The notes under the pieces: generated by a model | What the model saw: the letters and a program-made list of their open reading frames with translations, nothing else | Told to the model about the DNA's origin: nothing | Database searches by the model: none | In this document: one piece after another, positions 1 to 14,306 of the stretch | Layout of the letters: the number at the start of each line of letters is the position of its first letter | Position numbering within the stretch: the stretch's first letter is position 1 | NCBI GenBank assembly: GCA_030403585.1 | Contig: JAUEPE010000008.1 | Coordinates: forward strand, 124,001-188,000 | Reading direction: 5' to 3' | Length of the DNA: 64,000 bases | Source of the DNA: Frankia sp. RB7 | GTDB lineage: Bacteria; Pseudomonadota; Alphaproteobacteria; Rhizobiales; Xanthobacteraceae | Made by a program: the position numbers and the translations under genes

Positions 1-1760
<1,760 letters not shown>

Positions 1761-1949
1761 GTTCATCCAATCGGGTGTGCTTGGGCCCGCTATACGCCAT
1801 CCAAACCGCAAGTTTGGGCTGATATCTGCGGGCCAAAGCGCTTTTAGACAAGGCCAGCTTCGCTGTCCAGAAACTGTGCAACGTGATCAGTGAGTTGCCG
1901 CAGGTGCGCAATCCCGTTGCAATCCCTTTGGAAAGCCGGAAAGGGCTCG

Positions 1950-1980
1950 TTGACAGGCTTGGCCGGGCTGTGGTCTTTAC
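1950..1980 (+). promoter_or_regulatory. possible promoter of the glycine riboswitch/gcv operon
   Basis: A perfect -35 hexamer TTGACA lies at 1950-1955. Only weak -10 candidates follow, for example CTTTAC at 1975-1980 with a long 19-base spacer. Its place just before the riboswitch suggests it starts the leader. The -10 assignment is uncertain. Confidence 0.35.
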
Positions 1981-2000
1981 CCATCTGTATCGTACGGCCA

Positions 2001-2175
2001 CGTCGGGAGAGACCGGCTTTGGGTAGCCGGCGCCGAAGGAGCAACCGCCCCGGAAACTCTCAGGCAAACGGACCGCGTGGCTTTGACAGCATCTGGAAAG
2101 AGGCGCCGACGGGCTTAGGTCCGGACAGCGTCCGCCGACGGGATAATACTCTCAGGCACAGCGACAGATGGGGCT
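2001..2175 (+). promoter_or_regulatory. tandem glycine riboswitch
   Basis: The leader of gcvT carries two consecutive glycine aptamers. The first has GGGAGAG (2005-2011), CGCCGAAGGAGCAACC (2031-2046) and AACTCTCAGGCAAA (2055-2068). The second has GGAAAGAGGCGCCGACGG around 2095-2112 and ACTCTCAGGCACAG around 2148-2161, closed by CAGATGGGG. These are the hallmark sequences of the family, in which tandem aptamers usually switch on glycine cleavage genes when glycine is high. The gene downstream is gcvT, which fits. I could not identify the expression platform; about 50 bases separate the second aptamer from the gcvT start. Confidence 0.93.
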
Positions 2176-2226
2176 TCGGGTGGTGTCCGCGGGGAATTGT
2201 CCTCGGGAACCGCCGAGGGCCCTGTG

Positions 2227-3375
2227 ATGCTTTCGCGCGACGACCAAAACTCCCTTCAGCGTACGCCCCTTCACGGGCTGCATGTGTCGCTCGGCGGCAA
2301 GATGGTGCCGTTCGCGGGTTATGACATGCCCGTGCAATACCCGGCGGGCGTGCTGAAAGAGCACCTCCATACCCGCAAGCTAGCCGGCCTGTTCGACGTC
2401 TCCCATATGGGCCAGATCGCGCTTCGGCCGAAATCGGGCAAGGTCGATGACGCCGCCCGCGCGCTGGAGCGGCTGGTGCCGCAGGATGTCTTGGCGATTG
2501 CACCGGGGCGGCAGCGCTACGCCCAGTTCACCAATGAAGATGGCGGCCTTCAGGACGATCTGATGGTCGCCAATTTCGGTGATCATTTGTTCCTGGTGGT
2601 CAACGCCGCCTGCAAGGCCGAGGACGAGGCGCATCTGCGCGCGAATCTCTCGGACGCCTGCATCATCGATTCGCTCGCCGACCGCGCGCTGATCGCATTG
2701 CAGGGACCGAAGGCCGAAACCGTACTGGCGAAATTATGTGCAGAAGCGCCCGCCATGAAGTTCATGGATGCGGGCCCGCACAAGGTTGCCGGCCTCGCCT
2801 GCTTTGTGTCGCGATCCGGCTACACCGGCGAAGACGGTTTTGAGATTTCGGTCCCCGCTGCGGATGCCGAACGCCTCGCCAAGACGCTGCTGGAAAATCC
2901 TGACGTGATGCCGATCGGTCTTGGCGCCCGCGACAGCCTGCGGCTGGAGGCCGGGCTCTGCCTCTACGGCCACGACATCGACACCGCGACCACGCCGGTC
3001 GAGGCTGCACTTGAATGGTCGGTGCAGAAGAGCCGCCGCACCGGCGGCGCCCGCGCCGGCGGTTTTCCGGGAGCCGAAAAGGTCCTCGCTCATTTCGATC
3101 ACGGCGCATCCCGCCGCCGCATCGGCCTGCGCACTGAGGGCCGCGCGCCGGTGCGCGAAGGCGCGCTGCTGTTTGCGCACGAAGCGGGCGGCGAGCCGAT
3201 CGGAAAGGTCACCTCGGGCGGTTTTGGCCCGAGCCTGAATGCGCCGGTCGCGATGGGCTATGTGCCCACCGCATCAAGCGCGCTCGACACAAAACTCTTT
3301 GCGGAAGTGCGCGGGCAACGTCTGCCGCTCACCGTCGCCGCCATGCCCTTCGTGAAAAACACCTACAAACGCTGA
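2227..3375 (+). CDS. gcvT: aminomethyltransferase, glycine cleavage T-protein
   Basis: Transfers the methylene group from aminomethyl-lipoyl-GcvH to tetrahydrofolate and releases ammonia. The 382-residue protein has normal family length. The N-terminal GcvT fold is seen in [21 protein letters not shown], with LFDVSHMGQ, then YTGEDGFEI and [18 protein letters not shown] in the folate-binding core, and the C-terminal barrel with [12 protein letters not shown] chose the ATG at 2227; an in-frame TTG at 2197 would add ten residues but falls close to the riboswitch. First gene of gcvT-gcvH-gcvP, 11 bases before gcvH. Confidence 0.96.
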   Translation: MLSRDDQNSLQRTPLHGLHVSLGGKMVPFAGYDMPVQYPAGVLKEHLHTRKLAGLFDVSHMGQIALRPKSGKVDDAARALERLVPQDVLAIAPGRQRYAQFTNEDGGLQDDLMVANFGDHLFLVVNAACKAEDEAHLRANLSDACIIDSLADRALIALQGPKAETVLAKLCAEAPAMKFMDAGPHKVAGLACFVSRSGYTGEDGFEISVPAADAERLAKTLLENPDVMPIGLGARDSLRLEAGLCLYGHDIDTATTPVEAALEWSVQKSRRTGGARAGGFPGAEKVLAHFDHGASRRRIGLRTEGRAPVREGALLFAHEAGGEPIGKVTSGGFGPSLNAPVAMGYVPTASSALDTKLFAEVRGQRLPLTVAAMPFVKNTYKR

Positions 3376-3386
3376 GGACCAAGAAA

Positions 3387-3755
3387 ATGACCACGACGCT
3401 GTACACCACCGACCACGAATGGCTCGCGATCGACGGCGATGTCGCCACCGTCGGCATCACGGATTACGCGCAGTCGCAGCTCGGCGACGTCGTGTTCGTC
3501 GAACTGCCCAAGGTCGGCCGCAGCCTGAAAAAGGCCGAAGCCGCCGCCGTCGTGGAATCGGTGAAGGCTGCCTCCGACGTCTACGCGCCTGTGACCGGCG
3601 AAGTGCTCGAGACCAACGATGCGCTGACCGCCGAGCCCGCGCTGGTGAACTCGAACGCGCAAGACGCAGCCTGGTTCTTCAAGATCAGGATTGCCGACAA
3701 GAGCGAGCTCGGCGGCCTCATGGATGAAGCCGCGTACAAGGCGCATACGGCTTAA
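3387..3755 (+). CDS. gcvH: glycine cleavage system H protein
   Basis: The 122-residue lipoyl carrier shuttles the aminomethyl intermediate between GcvP, GcvT and the L-protein. The lipoylation site is Lys60 in [14 protein letters not shown], in the canonical H-protein hairpin. DHEW near the N terminus and a C-terminal LMDEAAYKA helix also fit. It sits 11 bases after gcvT and a few bases before gcvP, so the three are one transcriptional unit under the glycine riboswitch. Confidence 0.97.
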   Translation: MTTTLYTTDHEWLAIDGDVATVGITDYAQSQLGDVVFVELPKVGRSLKKAEAAAVVESVKAASDVYAPVTGEVLETNDALTAEPALVNSNAQDAAWFFKIRIADKSELGGLMDEAAYKAHTA

Positions 3756-3772
3756 AGACGATGGAGCAAGCG

Positions 3773-6637
<2,865 letters not shown>

Positions 6638-6665
6638 GACGCGACAGAGGTTTTGCAGGGTGGGC

Positions 6666-6756
6666 GTAGGATGGGTAGAGCGAAGCGAAACCCATCACTG
6701 CACTGTCCGCCGGCGATCGAAAAGCGATGGGTTTCGCTTCGCTCTACCCATCCTAC
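6666..6756. repeat. perfect 31-bp inverted repeat (REP-like element)
   Basis: Arms at 6666-6696 and 6726-6756 are exact reverse complements, 31 bases each, around a 29-base loop. The arm core is GATGGGTTTCGCTTCGCTC. The element lies between the convergent ends of gcvP and the DUF1835-like cluster, where a large RNA hairpin could end transcription from both sides. It resembles dispersed palindromes common in Bradyrhizobium (recognition, not searched). It differs in sequence from the GTCATTGCGAG palindromes elsewhere in the window. Confidence 0.85.
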
Positions 6757-6779
6757 AGTATACGGCACCGAACGCGCCT

Positions 6780-7754
6780 CTAGGGCGCAACCAACAATCG
6801 GGTTTCGCGATCCCAGCGCCAGAGCCGCTCGTTGGTCAATTCAGTACCGCCCCACCAGCGCTTGATCGGGTTGTGGCGCCACAAATCGTCTTCTCGGGCG
6901 ACAAGGGAACGTCCGAGTTCAGTGAGCGTGACCTTCCACTCGCTCCTGCCGAAGTAACGGTCCTCATTGTCGAACGATGGATCGCCCAAAAGAATGGGTT
7001 GGACCGGATGCTCCGCCAGTTCGATCAAGGCGTCTTGCGCGTCGGATCCGTCGAGCACATCGCGCAGCCACCTCGCCTCGCCGACCCGCCTCGGGTCGGT
7101 GTTCCCGTCGTTCACGAAATCCAGCAGATCCATTTCGCTGGCACCGAGTCCCGTCACCCTGTCCGGAAGCTCCTCAAGCACCGCAATCAGCGCCGATCGA
7201 AGTCTCGGCAGAATCGTCAGATCCGTCATCAGCAGATCGAAACATGGTTCTGGCGTGTCAGCCCGATAGGCTTGCCAGGCGCGGCTTGCCGTCACCAGAT
7301 GGTTGTCAATTACCTTGAAGGTCGGCAGCTTCCATTTTGCGACGGACTCTGGAGCATAGTTTTCAACCTTGTCATCTGTATGCACCAGACTGAGCTTCGT
7401 CGTGATCTCCTTGTACGGGCGAAGGAGGTCGAGCAGCCAGACAAGGACGAGCTGATCGTTGGGCAGAGGATCGGCCCAGATTTCAATTGAGTCGAACTTT
7501 GCACAGAGCTCGAAGAAACCGATATCGCGCGTGCCGAAGCCCTCCACCGAGCCACGACAAACGTCGTCGAGCCAATGATCGCCAGGATTGCAGTGCTTTG
7601 CCGATCGCCGCTCCAGCCCCATCAAAAGCTGCTCCTCGGAAGGCAATTTCCTCCAGACGAAGCGTGGATAGAACCCGAGCGCGAGGTTCGCGACACCGGA
7701 CTGCCGAAGCACGTCTTCCGCCAGATCATTCGTGGCTAAAATCAAATGGGACAC
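6780..7754 (-). CDS. DUF1835/DUF3658-like protein, paralogue 1
   Basis: A 324-residue protein of unknown function. The N terminus (SHLILATND.. then FVWRKLPSEEQ), a central EIWADPLPNDQLVLVWLLDLL and the C-terminal LTELGRSLV ... IKRWWGGTELTNERLWRWD match the layout I know as DUF1835 followed by DUF3658; the family call is by eye. It starts at a GTG (7754) behind GAGAGG. It is the last of three tandem paralogues read toward 6780, with about 57 bases between this gene and the middle copy. The role is not known. Confidence 0.7.
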   Translation of the reverse strand: MSHLILATNDLAEDVLRQSGVANLALGFYPRFVWRKLPSEEQLLMGLERRSAKHCNPGDHWLDDVCRGSVEGFGTRDIGFFELCAKFDSIEIWADPLPNDQLVLVWLLDLLRPYKEITTKLSLVHTDDKVENYAPESVAKWKLPTFKVIDNHLVTASRAWQAYRADTPEPCFDLLMTDLTILPRLRSALIAVLEELPDRVTGLGASEMDLLDFVNDGNTDPRRVGEARWLRDVLDGSDAQDALIELAEHPVQPILLGDPSFDNEDRYFGRSEWKVTLTELGRSLVAREDDLWRHNPIKRWWGGTELTNERLWRWDRETRLLVAP

Positions 7755-7811
7755 GATTGCCTCTCAAAATTGATACGCAATACAGGAACACTCTGAGCAA
7801 ATACGCGTGCG

Positions 7812-8810
7812 TTAATCAGGCGCGACCAATGAGCGGGTTTCGCGGTCCCATCGCCAGAGCCGCTCGTTGGTCAGGTGGGTGCCGCCCCACCAGCGGTCGA
7901 TCGAATTATAAAGGCGAAAATCCTCGTCACCCGCCAACACGGCCCTTCCGAGTTCAGTGAGCGACAGTCGAGATTCCTTGTATCGTGCGTGACGGAAGGT
8001 ATCGTTGTGCATGTCGAGCGTGAATGGCCCTTCCTCCAGCCCGGATACGGCCGGCACCGGACAACGTGCGAGCCCATCAAGCAACGTCCCTACTTCCAAA
8101 TAGTCGAAGACGCGACGCTCGTTGCGCTTCTGATGTCCCGGGAAGACATCGAAGGGCCGCACGTCGCCCGGCCCAACCAGCTCCAAGATCCGCGTCTCCG
8201 TAGCTCCTAGACCAGTTGTGATGCCCGGAAGTTCTTCGAGCAGCTCAACGGCGGACCGCTCAAGCTGCGGAAGCAGACTCAAATCCGTATTGAGGAGGTC
8301 GCCCCAAGCCTGCGGCGTCGGCGCGCGATAAGCCCGCCAGGCGCGACCGGCCAGCTCAAGGTGATCTTGCGCCAGCTTAACAACCGGCGGATTTTGCTTC
8401 GCAAGTCGGTCTGGATCGGCACCAATAGAAGTGTCCAGCTGACGCATCACAGACTTGGAGACCGCCGCCGCTCTCTCACTGGCACAGTGATCGAGCAGCC
8501 AGAGCAGGATCAATTGCGCATTTGGCTCCGGCCCTAGCCAAAACTCGACCGTATCGTATTCCGCGAGCATTTCGATGAATCCTCGATCCTTCACATCCGA
8601 CTCCTCGATACGCCAGGACGGCGTGTCGTCGAGCCAATGAAGCTGTTGAGGCTGCGTCGTACGCGGCGCGAAGAACGCATCGAGCTCTGCATTGGAAGGC
8701 AATAGTCCCCAGACCAGCCGGCGCTCGATCGCAATCACGAGGTCGGCAAGGCCCGCCTGTTGAATGGCGCCGGCAGTGGACGAGTCTGTCGTGACTATGA
8801 GCCGCGTCAT
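7812..8810 (-). CDS. DUF1835/DUF3658-like protein, paralogue 2
   Basis: The 332-residue middle copy of the tandem trio. It starts at the ATG at 8810 (TRLIVTTDSSTAGAIQQ) and shows the same landmarks as its neighbours: RRLVWGLLPSNAELDAFF, TVEFWLGPEPNAQLILLWLL, GLGATETRILELV, and the C-terminal SRLSLTELGRAVL ... IDRWWGGTHLTNERLWRWD. A longer reading frame runs upstream to 9197, but only the part from 8810 aligns with the paralogues. Function unknown. Confidence 0.7.
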   Translation of the reverse strand: MTRLIVTTDSSTAGAIQQAGLADLVIAIERRLVWGLLPSNAELDAFFAPRTTQPQQLHWLDDTPSWRIEESDVKDRGFIEMLAEYDTVEFWLGPEPNAQLILLWLLDHCASERAAAVSKSVMRQLDTSIGADPDRLAKQNPPVVKLAQDHLELAGRAWRAYRAPTPQAWGDLLNTDLSLLPQLERSAVELLEELPGITTGLGATETRILELVGPGDVRPFDVFPGHQKRNERRVFDYLEVGTLLDGLARCPVPAVSGLEEGPFTLDMHNDTFRHARYKESRLSLTELGRAVLAGDEDFRLYNSIDRWWGGTHLTNERLWRWDRETRSLVAPD

Positions 8811-8821
8811 GTTCGCGCACC

Positions 8822-9800
8822 TCAGGGCTTCGTTAAAACAGCGCCGTAGCGCCACAGCCGATCGTTGGTCAGGTGGGTGCCACCCCACCAGCGATCGATC
8901 GGATTGTGGCGGCTGAAATCTTCCCGATGCGCCAGGACAGCCCCTCCGAATTCGGTCAACGACAGCCGGCTGCGGAGATAAACCTTGTGCCGGCTCCGAG
9001 ATTGCCAAGGTCGACGGTACGTAATTCGTCGCCCAGCCCGGACACAGCTGGCTTGGGGCCGAGGGCCAAGCCTTCGAGCAAATATCCCAGTTCGACCTCT
9101 CCGAACACGTAAGTGTCCCGTAGCGACCGCAAATGGAACAACGCATTTGTGTTCGCATACCAGGCAAGCATCTCCAGAAATCGCATCTCGGTCGCACCGA
9201 GCCCGGTCGATGGAGACGGAAGTTCCGCCAGAAGCTCGAGCAAAGCCGGCCGCAGCATCAGCAAGGCACTCAGATCGCGGTGAAGCAGATCGATGCAGGC
9301 CTCCGGGGTCGGCGCGCGGTAGGCCGACCACGCCAATTTGGCAATCTCGAACTCTTCTGTGCCGACATCCGCGACGGGAATATGCGGCTCGGCCTTAGCG
9401 AAATCATAATCGGGACTGAACATTAGATCGGAGTCCAGCAATCGCAGCCCGATCTTCTGCGCGAGCGCAGGACAGCTGCCAAGGTGGTCGAGCAACCAGA
9501 CGAGTTGCAGTTGGTCTCGGGCAGTTGCTGCGAACCAGAGTTCGATCGAGTCGTACGGCTCGCAAAATTCGACCAGCGACAATTCGCGACCCTTGGCGCC
9601 TCGCGGCCAGCGGACCCAATCGACCAGTGATCGGCCGTGCCAAGATCCGTCGTGTAAGCAGCGAAATAAGCCGAGAGTTTTTCCGCCCGCGGGAGCGCCC
9701 CCCATGCAAATTGAAAATGGAACGGTATGACGATCTCGGCCAAGCCCGATCGAGCAAGCTCACTCCCGCCGCCCCAGCCAGCCAAGATCAGACGCTTCAT
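8822..9800 (-). pseudogene. DUF1835/DUF3658-like paralogue 3, two frameshifts
   Basis: The homology of this copy is spread over three frames. It begins at 9800 (KRLILAGWGGGSELARSG ... FAWGALPRAEKL), changes frame near 9605-9640 to read RELSLVEFCEPYDSIELWF ... GLGATEMRFLEMLAWY, and changes again near 8985-9000 to end SRLSLTEFGGAVL ... IDRWWGGTHLTNDRLWR at 8822. It therefore cannot encode a full-length protein as written. Either it is a decaying duplicate or the sequence carries two indel errors. It sits directly upstream of the two intact copies on the same strand. Confidence 0.75.
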
Positions 9801-9904
9801 CGCCCCACCCACTGTCACGCTCAACACGAAAACGGGCACTGACGACGTCGGCAACTCAACGTCCTCAGCGCCCGCTCCTCGCGAAAAACTCTCCGCGGTA
9901 AGTC

Positions 9905-10993
<1,089 letters not shown>

Positions 10994-11065
10994 CGGGTCG
11001 TGCTCCTTATGGCGAGGATTCGGGTGCGGGACAAACGATTGGCGCGGCGGCTCGTCGATAAAAGC

Positions 11066-11101
11066 AATGTACACTATTTGTTCTCAGTTCGCAATATGTT
11101 C
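11066..11101 (-). promoter_or_regulatory. recA promoter with alphaproteobacterial LexA box
   Basis: On the minus strand, -35 TTGCGA (11089-11094) and -10 TACATT (11066-11071) are separated by exactly 17 bases. A direct-repeat SOS box overlaps the -35 (GTTC-GCAATAT-GTTC on the plus strand, 11087-11101), matching the GTTC-N7-GTTC box of alphaproteobacterial LexA. A further GTTC at 11080-11083 lies three bases away. LexA bound here would block RNA polymerase until DNA damage. Confidence 0.9.
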
Positions 11102-11176
11102 TTTTGTGGATGAGACATTCGGCGCCCTTAACCTGAAATCAGGGCGGCCTCATTTTACCAGAGCGTGTATTTTTGA

Positions 11177-11314
11177 ATGATGCTCATTATTCAGACAGGA
11201 CGAGCCAAGCGGCTCCGCAGATACTCGATCGCACTTGCGATTCTCTACGCCCTGTCCGGGGCTTTCGCAGCTCTTCTGACGCTGCGTTGGTACGTTGCTC
11301 CGCCGAAGAAGTAA
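11177..11314 (+). CDS. possible 45-residue membrane microprotein
   Basis: A short frame starting ATG-ATG. It has a basic N-terminal stretch (GRAKRLRRYS), one strongly hydrophobic segment (IALAILYALSGAFAALLTL) and a basic tail ending PPKK. That is a plausible single-span inner-membrane protein. No convincing ribosome site precedes it, so it may be chance. It is read away from recA. Confidence 0.35.
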   Translation: MMLIIQTGRAKRLRRYSIALAILYALSGAFAALLTLRWYVAPPKK

Positions 11315-11515
11315 GCCGCCTCAGTTGACGGAGGCCGGCCCCTTCGCATTCCCCAGAATCAGCAGCGCCCCCGCCCTCCGCAAAATGTGAGGACGCGCTT
11401 CCTGCGAAGATGATCCGCATCAAAGACGCGCCGTCATCATTCCGCAATCCTGTGGCACCGAACTTTTCCGCGGGCCCAGACTTGAAACGGGGCCGCCACA
11501 ATGGGGGACTGGATC

Positions 11516-11683
11516 ATGACGGAAAATACGCAAGCCGGTGCTGTCAGGCGCAATTCCATGCTCGAGGCCGCGCTCGAGGAGATGGCGAAGTTCGAACGCA
11601 AGGAAATCGAGTTCCGCAAGAGGGACCGCGCCGAGCGTGCCGCCGATCTCCGCCTGCCGCTGGACGCGATCAAGGTACACTAG
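11516..11683 (+). CDS. small charged hypothetical protein
   Basis: A 55-residue protein starting at the ATG at 11516 behind a GGGGGA ribosome site. It is very rich in Glu, Arg, Lys and Ala (ALEEMAKFERKEIEFRKRD), with the look of one long amphipathic or coiled-coil helix. No domain recognised and no obvious operon partner. Confidence 0.5.
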   Translation: MTENTQAGAVRRNSMLEAALEEMAKFERKEIEFRKRDRAERAADLRLPLDAIKVH

Positions 11684-11768
11684 GAAACGCGAGCCGAAAC
11701 AGGCGGTTGCCTACTGTGCATGGGGTTGTTTTCGCGTTTCGGTTGGCGCGTGCCGGCCGAGCCGCCTC

Positions 11769-11858
11769 TCACATCAGCGCCAGCAGCAGGATGCCGATGA
11801 CCAACACCACGAAGCCAGCCGCCGTCGCGGCGGCAAATGACCGCTCTACCTTGTCCAT
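11769..11858 (-). CDS. possible 29-residue membrane microprotein
   Basis: The frame starts at 11858 behind a GGGGTGG site. A short charged head (DKVERS) is followed by an Ala-rich stretch and one hydrophobic span (GFVVLVIGILLLAL). It resembles the tiny single-span proteins common in this genus, but length alone gives little statistical support. Confidence 0.42.
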   Translation of the reverse strand: MDKVERSFAAATAAGFVVLVIGILLLALM

Positions 11859-12039
11859 GAAGCCACCCCGCTAGCAGCGCGCCAATTTTCCCCCATGGCT
11901 TCGCCGTGCCCGCAAAGTGTCGCCAACGGATGTGTCTGAAGTTGTGCGACCGGATGTCTGAATTGGGACCGTGAGAGCGGCTCTAAATCTGGCTGCAAGC
12001 TCCGCACAAGCTCGCGTAAGGCGCCTGTCAGCCGAATGA

Positions 12040-12127
12040 TCTAGTCTCGCCCTGCCCGGTGGACCAACACCGGGCCTCCATACCCAGTCGATGACCCCGC
12101 TCTGCCCCGAGCGGGGTTTTCTGTTTT
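12040..12127 (+). ncRNA. candidate small RNA A
   Basis: A perfect 8-bp hairpin (GCCCGGTG at 12054-12061, loop GACCAA, CACCGGGC at 12068-12075) is followed by a CCTCC-containing linker and a strong intrinsic terminator. The 5' end is a guess because no clear promoter was found. CCUCC could pair with ribosome-binding sites, as in some alphaproteobacterial sRNAs, but the family is not identified. Confidence 0.4.
12095..12127 (+). terminator. Rho-independent terminator
   Basis: Stem CCCCGCTC (12095-12102) and GAGCGGGG (12109-12116) with loop TGCCCC, followed by TTTTCTGTTTT. It ends candidate small RNA A; no protein gene lies just upstream on this strand. Confidence 0.8.
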
Positions 12128-12224
12128 CGGCGACCAGATGCGCTGCCGATTCCTGGAATTAGACTCTCGCGGTCCGATCCGTCGCGGTCTGTCAGGCTGT
12201 CGTAAGCTGAGCGGGCTACGGTTG

Positions 12225-12305
12225 TCTGGCTATGGTGTTGCAGCCCAGCACCTCAGCCTCCAATAACCTCCTACCCCGCCCGGCTCTCCCCTGGCGGGGT
12301 TTTTT
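12225..12305 (+). ncRNA. candidate small RNA B
   Basis: The same layout as candidate A about 180 bases upstream: a hairpin (GGTGTT 12234-12239 with AGCACC 12247-12252), a linker with two CCTCC motifs (CCTCCAATAACCTCC), then a terminator. The shared order and CCTCC linker suggest an old tandem duplication. The 5' end is unknown. Confidence 0.4.
12274..12305 (+). terminator. Rho-independent terminator
   Basis: Stem CCCCGCC (12274-12280) and GGCGGGG (12293-12299) followed by six T residues (12300-12305). It is preceded by candidate small RNA B rather than a protein gene. Confidence 0.8.
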
Positions 12306-12577
12306 CTTGCGCGCGCATGGATCCCATCGCGTGCTTCCTGCGTATCTGTCCGTGGTTCTCCGACCATGAACAGAGTTCCTGGCCGGGCGCTAAGGTGCTG
12401 TGAAAACGCATCCATCGGTTCCATCTTTCGGAATCCGATTTCGCTTGTTTCGAACGGCGCGCGCTTGCCAAATTCCGATGAACTCTCCACGACTTAACGA
12501 CAATTTTTGTTTGTCGATGGAATTTTACGACGCCCAACATGTTACCCGACATGGCAAGGTGAATCGTGGAGGTGACC

Positions 12578-12766
12578 ATGAATCACAGGGGCGTTGAGTT
12601 CACGGTTGCAAAGACGGCGATCCCTGGCGTCTGGCAGTGGCAGTTCCGGATCGGCGACGAGACCAAGACAGGCAAGACCGAGACGAAGATCGACCTGCTG
12701 GCGATCCGTCGCGTGCAGCTGCGCATCGATCGGGAGCTGAAGGCCATCGGGCGCAAGACGGCCTGA
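12578..12766 (+). CDS. small hypothetical protein
   Basis: A 62-residue protein with a textbook GGAGG ribosome site five bases before the ATG at 12578. The sequence (FTVAKTAIPGVWQWQFRIGD, then KIDLLAIRRVQLRIDRELK) suggests a few beta strands followed by a basic helix. No family recognised. Confidence 0.7.
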   Translation: MNHRGVEFTVAKTAIPGVWQWQFRIGDETKTGKTETKIDLLAIRRVQLRIDRELKAIGRKTA

Positions 12767-12822
12767 ATAAGACAGCCTGAAGAAGATGGCCTGAACCGGC
12801 AGGTCGAGAGGGCGGACCGGGG

Positions 12823-13077
12823 CTAGTCGGCGCTGGGCAGCCGCCGCATGGTGAATTCGATGTCGCCGCCGGGCAGTTCGCGCCAGTTCTCGACTTCGCT
12901 CATGTAGCCGGCCTTGGGATAGCGCGCGAAGAAGGCCTGCGCCCTTGCCCGTGCGGCCGCGCGAGGCAGGGTAAAACTCTCGCGCAAATAGCCGTCGCCG
13001 GCCTTGTCGCCCGCCCCGATGGCCGGCTTGCGCCGGCGCCCCATCCGCTCGGCGAGGTCCCGCGGGCGATCCGCCAT
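12823..13077 (-). CDS. small hypothetical protein
   Basis: An 84-residue protein starting at 13077 behind GAGGAGG. The N terminus is basic and Arg-rich (DRPRDLAERMGRRRK). A middle stretch (YLRESFTLPRAAARARAQAFFARYP) is followed by a C-terminal beta-like part (WRELPGGDIEFTMRRLP). Function unknown. Confidence 0.65.
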   Translation of the reverse strand: MADRPRDLAERMGRRRKPAIGAGDKAGDGYLRESFTLPRAAARARAQAFFARYPKAGYMSEVENWRELPGGDIEFTMRRLPSAD

Positions 13078-13180
13078 ATCCTGCCTCCTCAACGCAACAT
13101 TGCGAGGGAATGTAGGATCAAGGCCTGCCGAAGGGGAGTCCCGAAAGGAGGCGGCGTCACTCGCCTTGCGGGGCCGCCCG

Positions 13181-13480
13181 TCAATTGGCGGCGGTACCGG
13201 CCTTGGTCTTCTTGGGCGCGCTGGTGGCGGCCGCGGCCTTCGGCGCGGGCTGCTTCGGCGCGTCGGCGCGCATGCCGCCCCAGGGATCGCTGGACGCCTT
13301 GGCGTCCGGAATCTTCTTCAACGTCTCCTTGTAGGCTTTTTCGCGCGCGGCATCCGCGGCCTTCTCGTCGTCGGTCTTGGAGGGGCCGTCCGCCATCAGG
13401 TTGATATGGGGCGATTCCTGCGCGAAGGCCGGTCCAGCCACCAGCGCCAGCACCGCCGCCATACGAAAAAGCTTCATCAT
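13181..13480 (-). CDS. small secreted protein, DPW-motif family
   Basis: The 99-residue product has a cleavable signal peptide (KLFRMAAVLALVAGPAFAQ). The mature part is Lys/Ala-rich with EKAYKETLKKIPDAKASSDPW. The same EKAYK..L..IPD.K...DPW block recurs in the protein at 15714-15947, so the two are paralogues. AAGGAG precedes two adjacent ATGs (13480 and 13477) and either could start. Function unknown; likely periplasmic. Confidence 0.75.
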   Translation of the reverse strand: MMKLFRMAAVLALVAGPAFAQESPHINLMADGPSKTDDEKAADAAREKAYKETLKKIPDAKASSDPWGGMRADAPKQPAPKAAAATSAPKKTKAGTAAN

Positions 13481-13558
13481 TCACTCCTTGATCATCGATA
13501 GAGGTGCGGATGACGCACCCCTGAACTTGTTCACGGCTCCGAGCGCCGCTTCAATCCG

Positions 13559-13690
13559 CTAGAGCCGGTCCGATTTGCACGATTTCGGCTCGTGGAGCCA
13601 ATCGTCCCAGATCGGGCCGCACCTGGTGCAACCGTTCAGCGCCAGACCAAGCGCGGCCAGGCAAATCACAAGGACACATCGACGCAACAT
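13559..13690 (-). CDS. 43-residue putative lipoprotein
   Basis: Starts at 13690 and encodes a hydrophobic signal (RRCVLVICLAALGLALNGC) ending in a lipobox with the lipidated Cys near residue 20. A short Cys-containing tail follows. At 43 residues it resembles other very small rhizobial lipoproteins. A longer frame to 14089 overlaps the thioesterase gene antisense and is not used. Confidence 0.55.
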   Translation of the reverse strand: MLRRCVLVICLAALGLALNGCTRCGPIWDDWLHEPKSCKSDRL

Positions 13691-13823
13691 CGTCCACCCG
13701 CTCCCAAGCGTGCCATCATATCGGGCGAAGTCGGGCATTTTCAAGCCGACGGATCCCGGTGACTTTGCCGCGCCCAAGCGGGCAGAATGAGCGAAACACC
13801 CGGCAACAGAGGGAACGACAGCC

Positions 13824-14288
13824 ATGCCACCGCAGCCAGACGCCGAGTTCGACATCACCGAGGCCAGACGCATTCTCGGCGAGGTCTTTGCGCCCTGGGT
13901 CCAGGATCTCAACCTCTCCGTCGAGCGTATCGAGCACAATCCGCCTGCCAATGCGTCGGACTGGCAGCCTGGCGCGCTGCTCCGCATGCCGTTCTCGGAG
14001 CGGCTGTGCCGCAACGGCGGCGTGGTCTGCGGCCAGGCGCTGATGGCGCTCGCCGACACCGCGATGGTGATCGCGAACCTCGCCGCCAATCGCGGCTATC
14101 GTCCGATGACGACGGTGGACCAGACCACGCATTTCATGCGCGCGGTCTCCTCGTCCGACGTGCTGGCGGATGCGCGCGTGGTGCGGCTCGGACGCACCAT
14201 GAGCTTCGGCCGCGTCACCCTGCTCTCCGCCACCGACAACAAGCAGGTGGCGATGGTGTCGAGCGCGTTCGCGATGCTGCCGGGCTGA
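13824..14288 (+). CDS. PaaI-type hotdog-fold thioesterase
   Basis: A 154-residue protein of the small acyl-CoA thioesterase family. A central GGVVCGQALMALADTAMVIA gives the active-site helix with an Asp in the LADTA segment, followed by TTVDQTTHFMRAV and ADARVVRLGRTMSFGRVTL. The substrate cannot be read from sequence. It stands alone, convergent with the HdeB-like gene across a hairpin at 14307-14340. Confidence 0.85.
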   Translation: MPPQPDAEFDITEARRILGEVFAPWVQDLNLSVERIEHNPPANASDWQPGALLRMPFSERLCRNGGVVCGQALMALADTAMVIANLAANRGYRPMTTVDQTTHFMRAVSSSDVLADARVVRLGRTMSFGRVTLLSATDNKQVAMVSSAFAMLPG

Positions 14289-14306
14289 GCATCATCCGAA
14301 ACGAAG

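Larger units (their letters stand above)
11859..12577. other. gene-poor stretch with two candidate small RNAs
   Basis: No protein frame here is convincing. The notable content is two similar hairpin-plus-terminator modules on the plus strand, annotated separately at about 12040-12127 and 12225-12305. A longer minus-strand frame at 12271-12579 has no supporting start or similarity. Confidence 0.6.
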
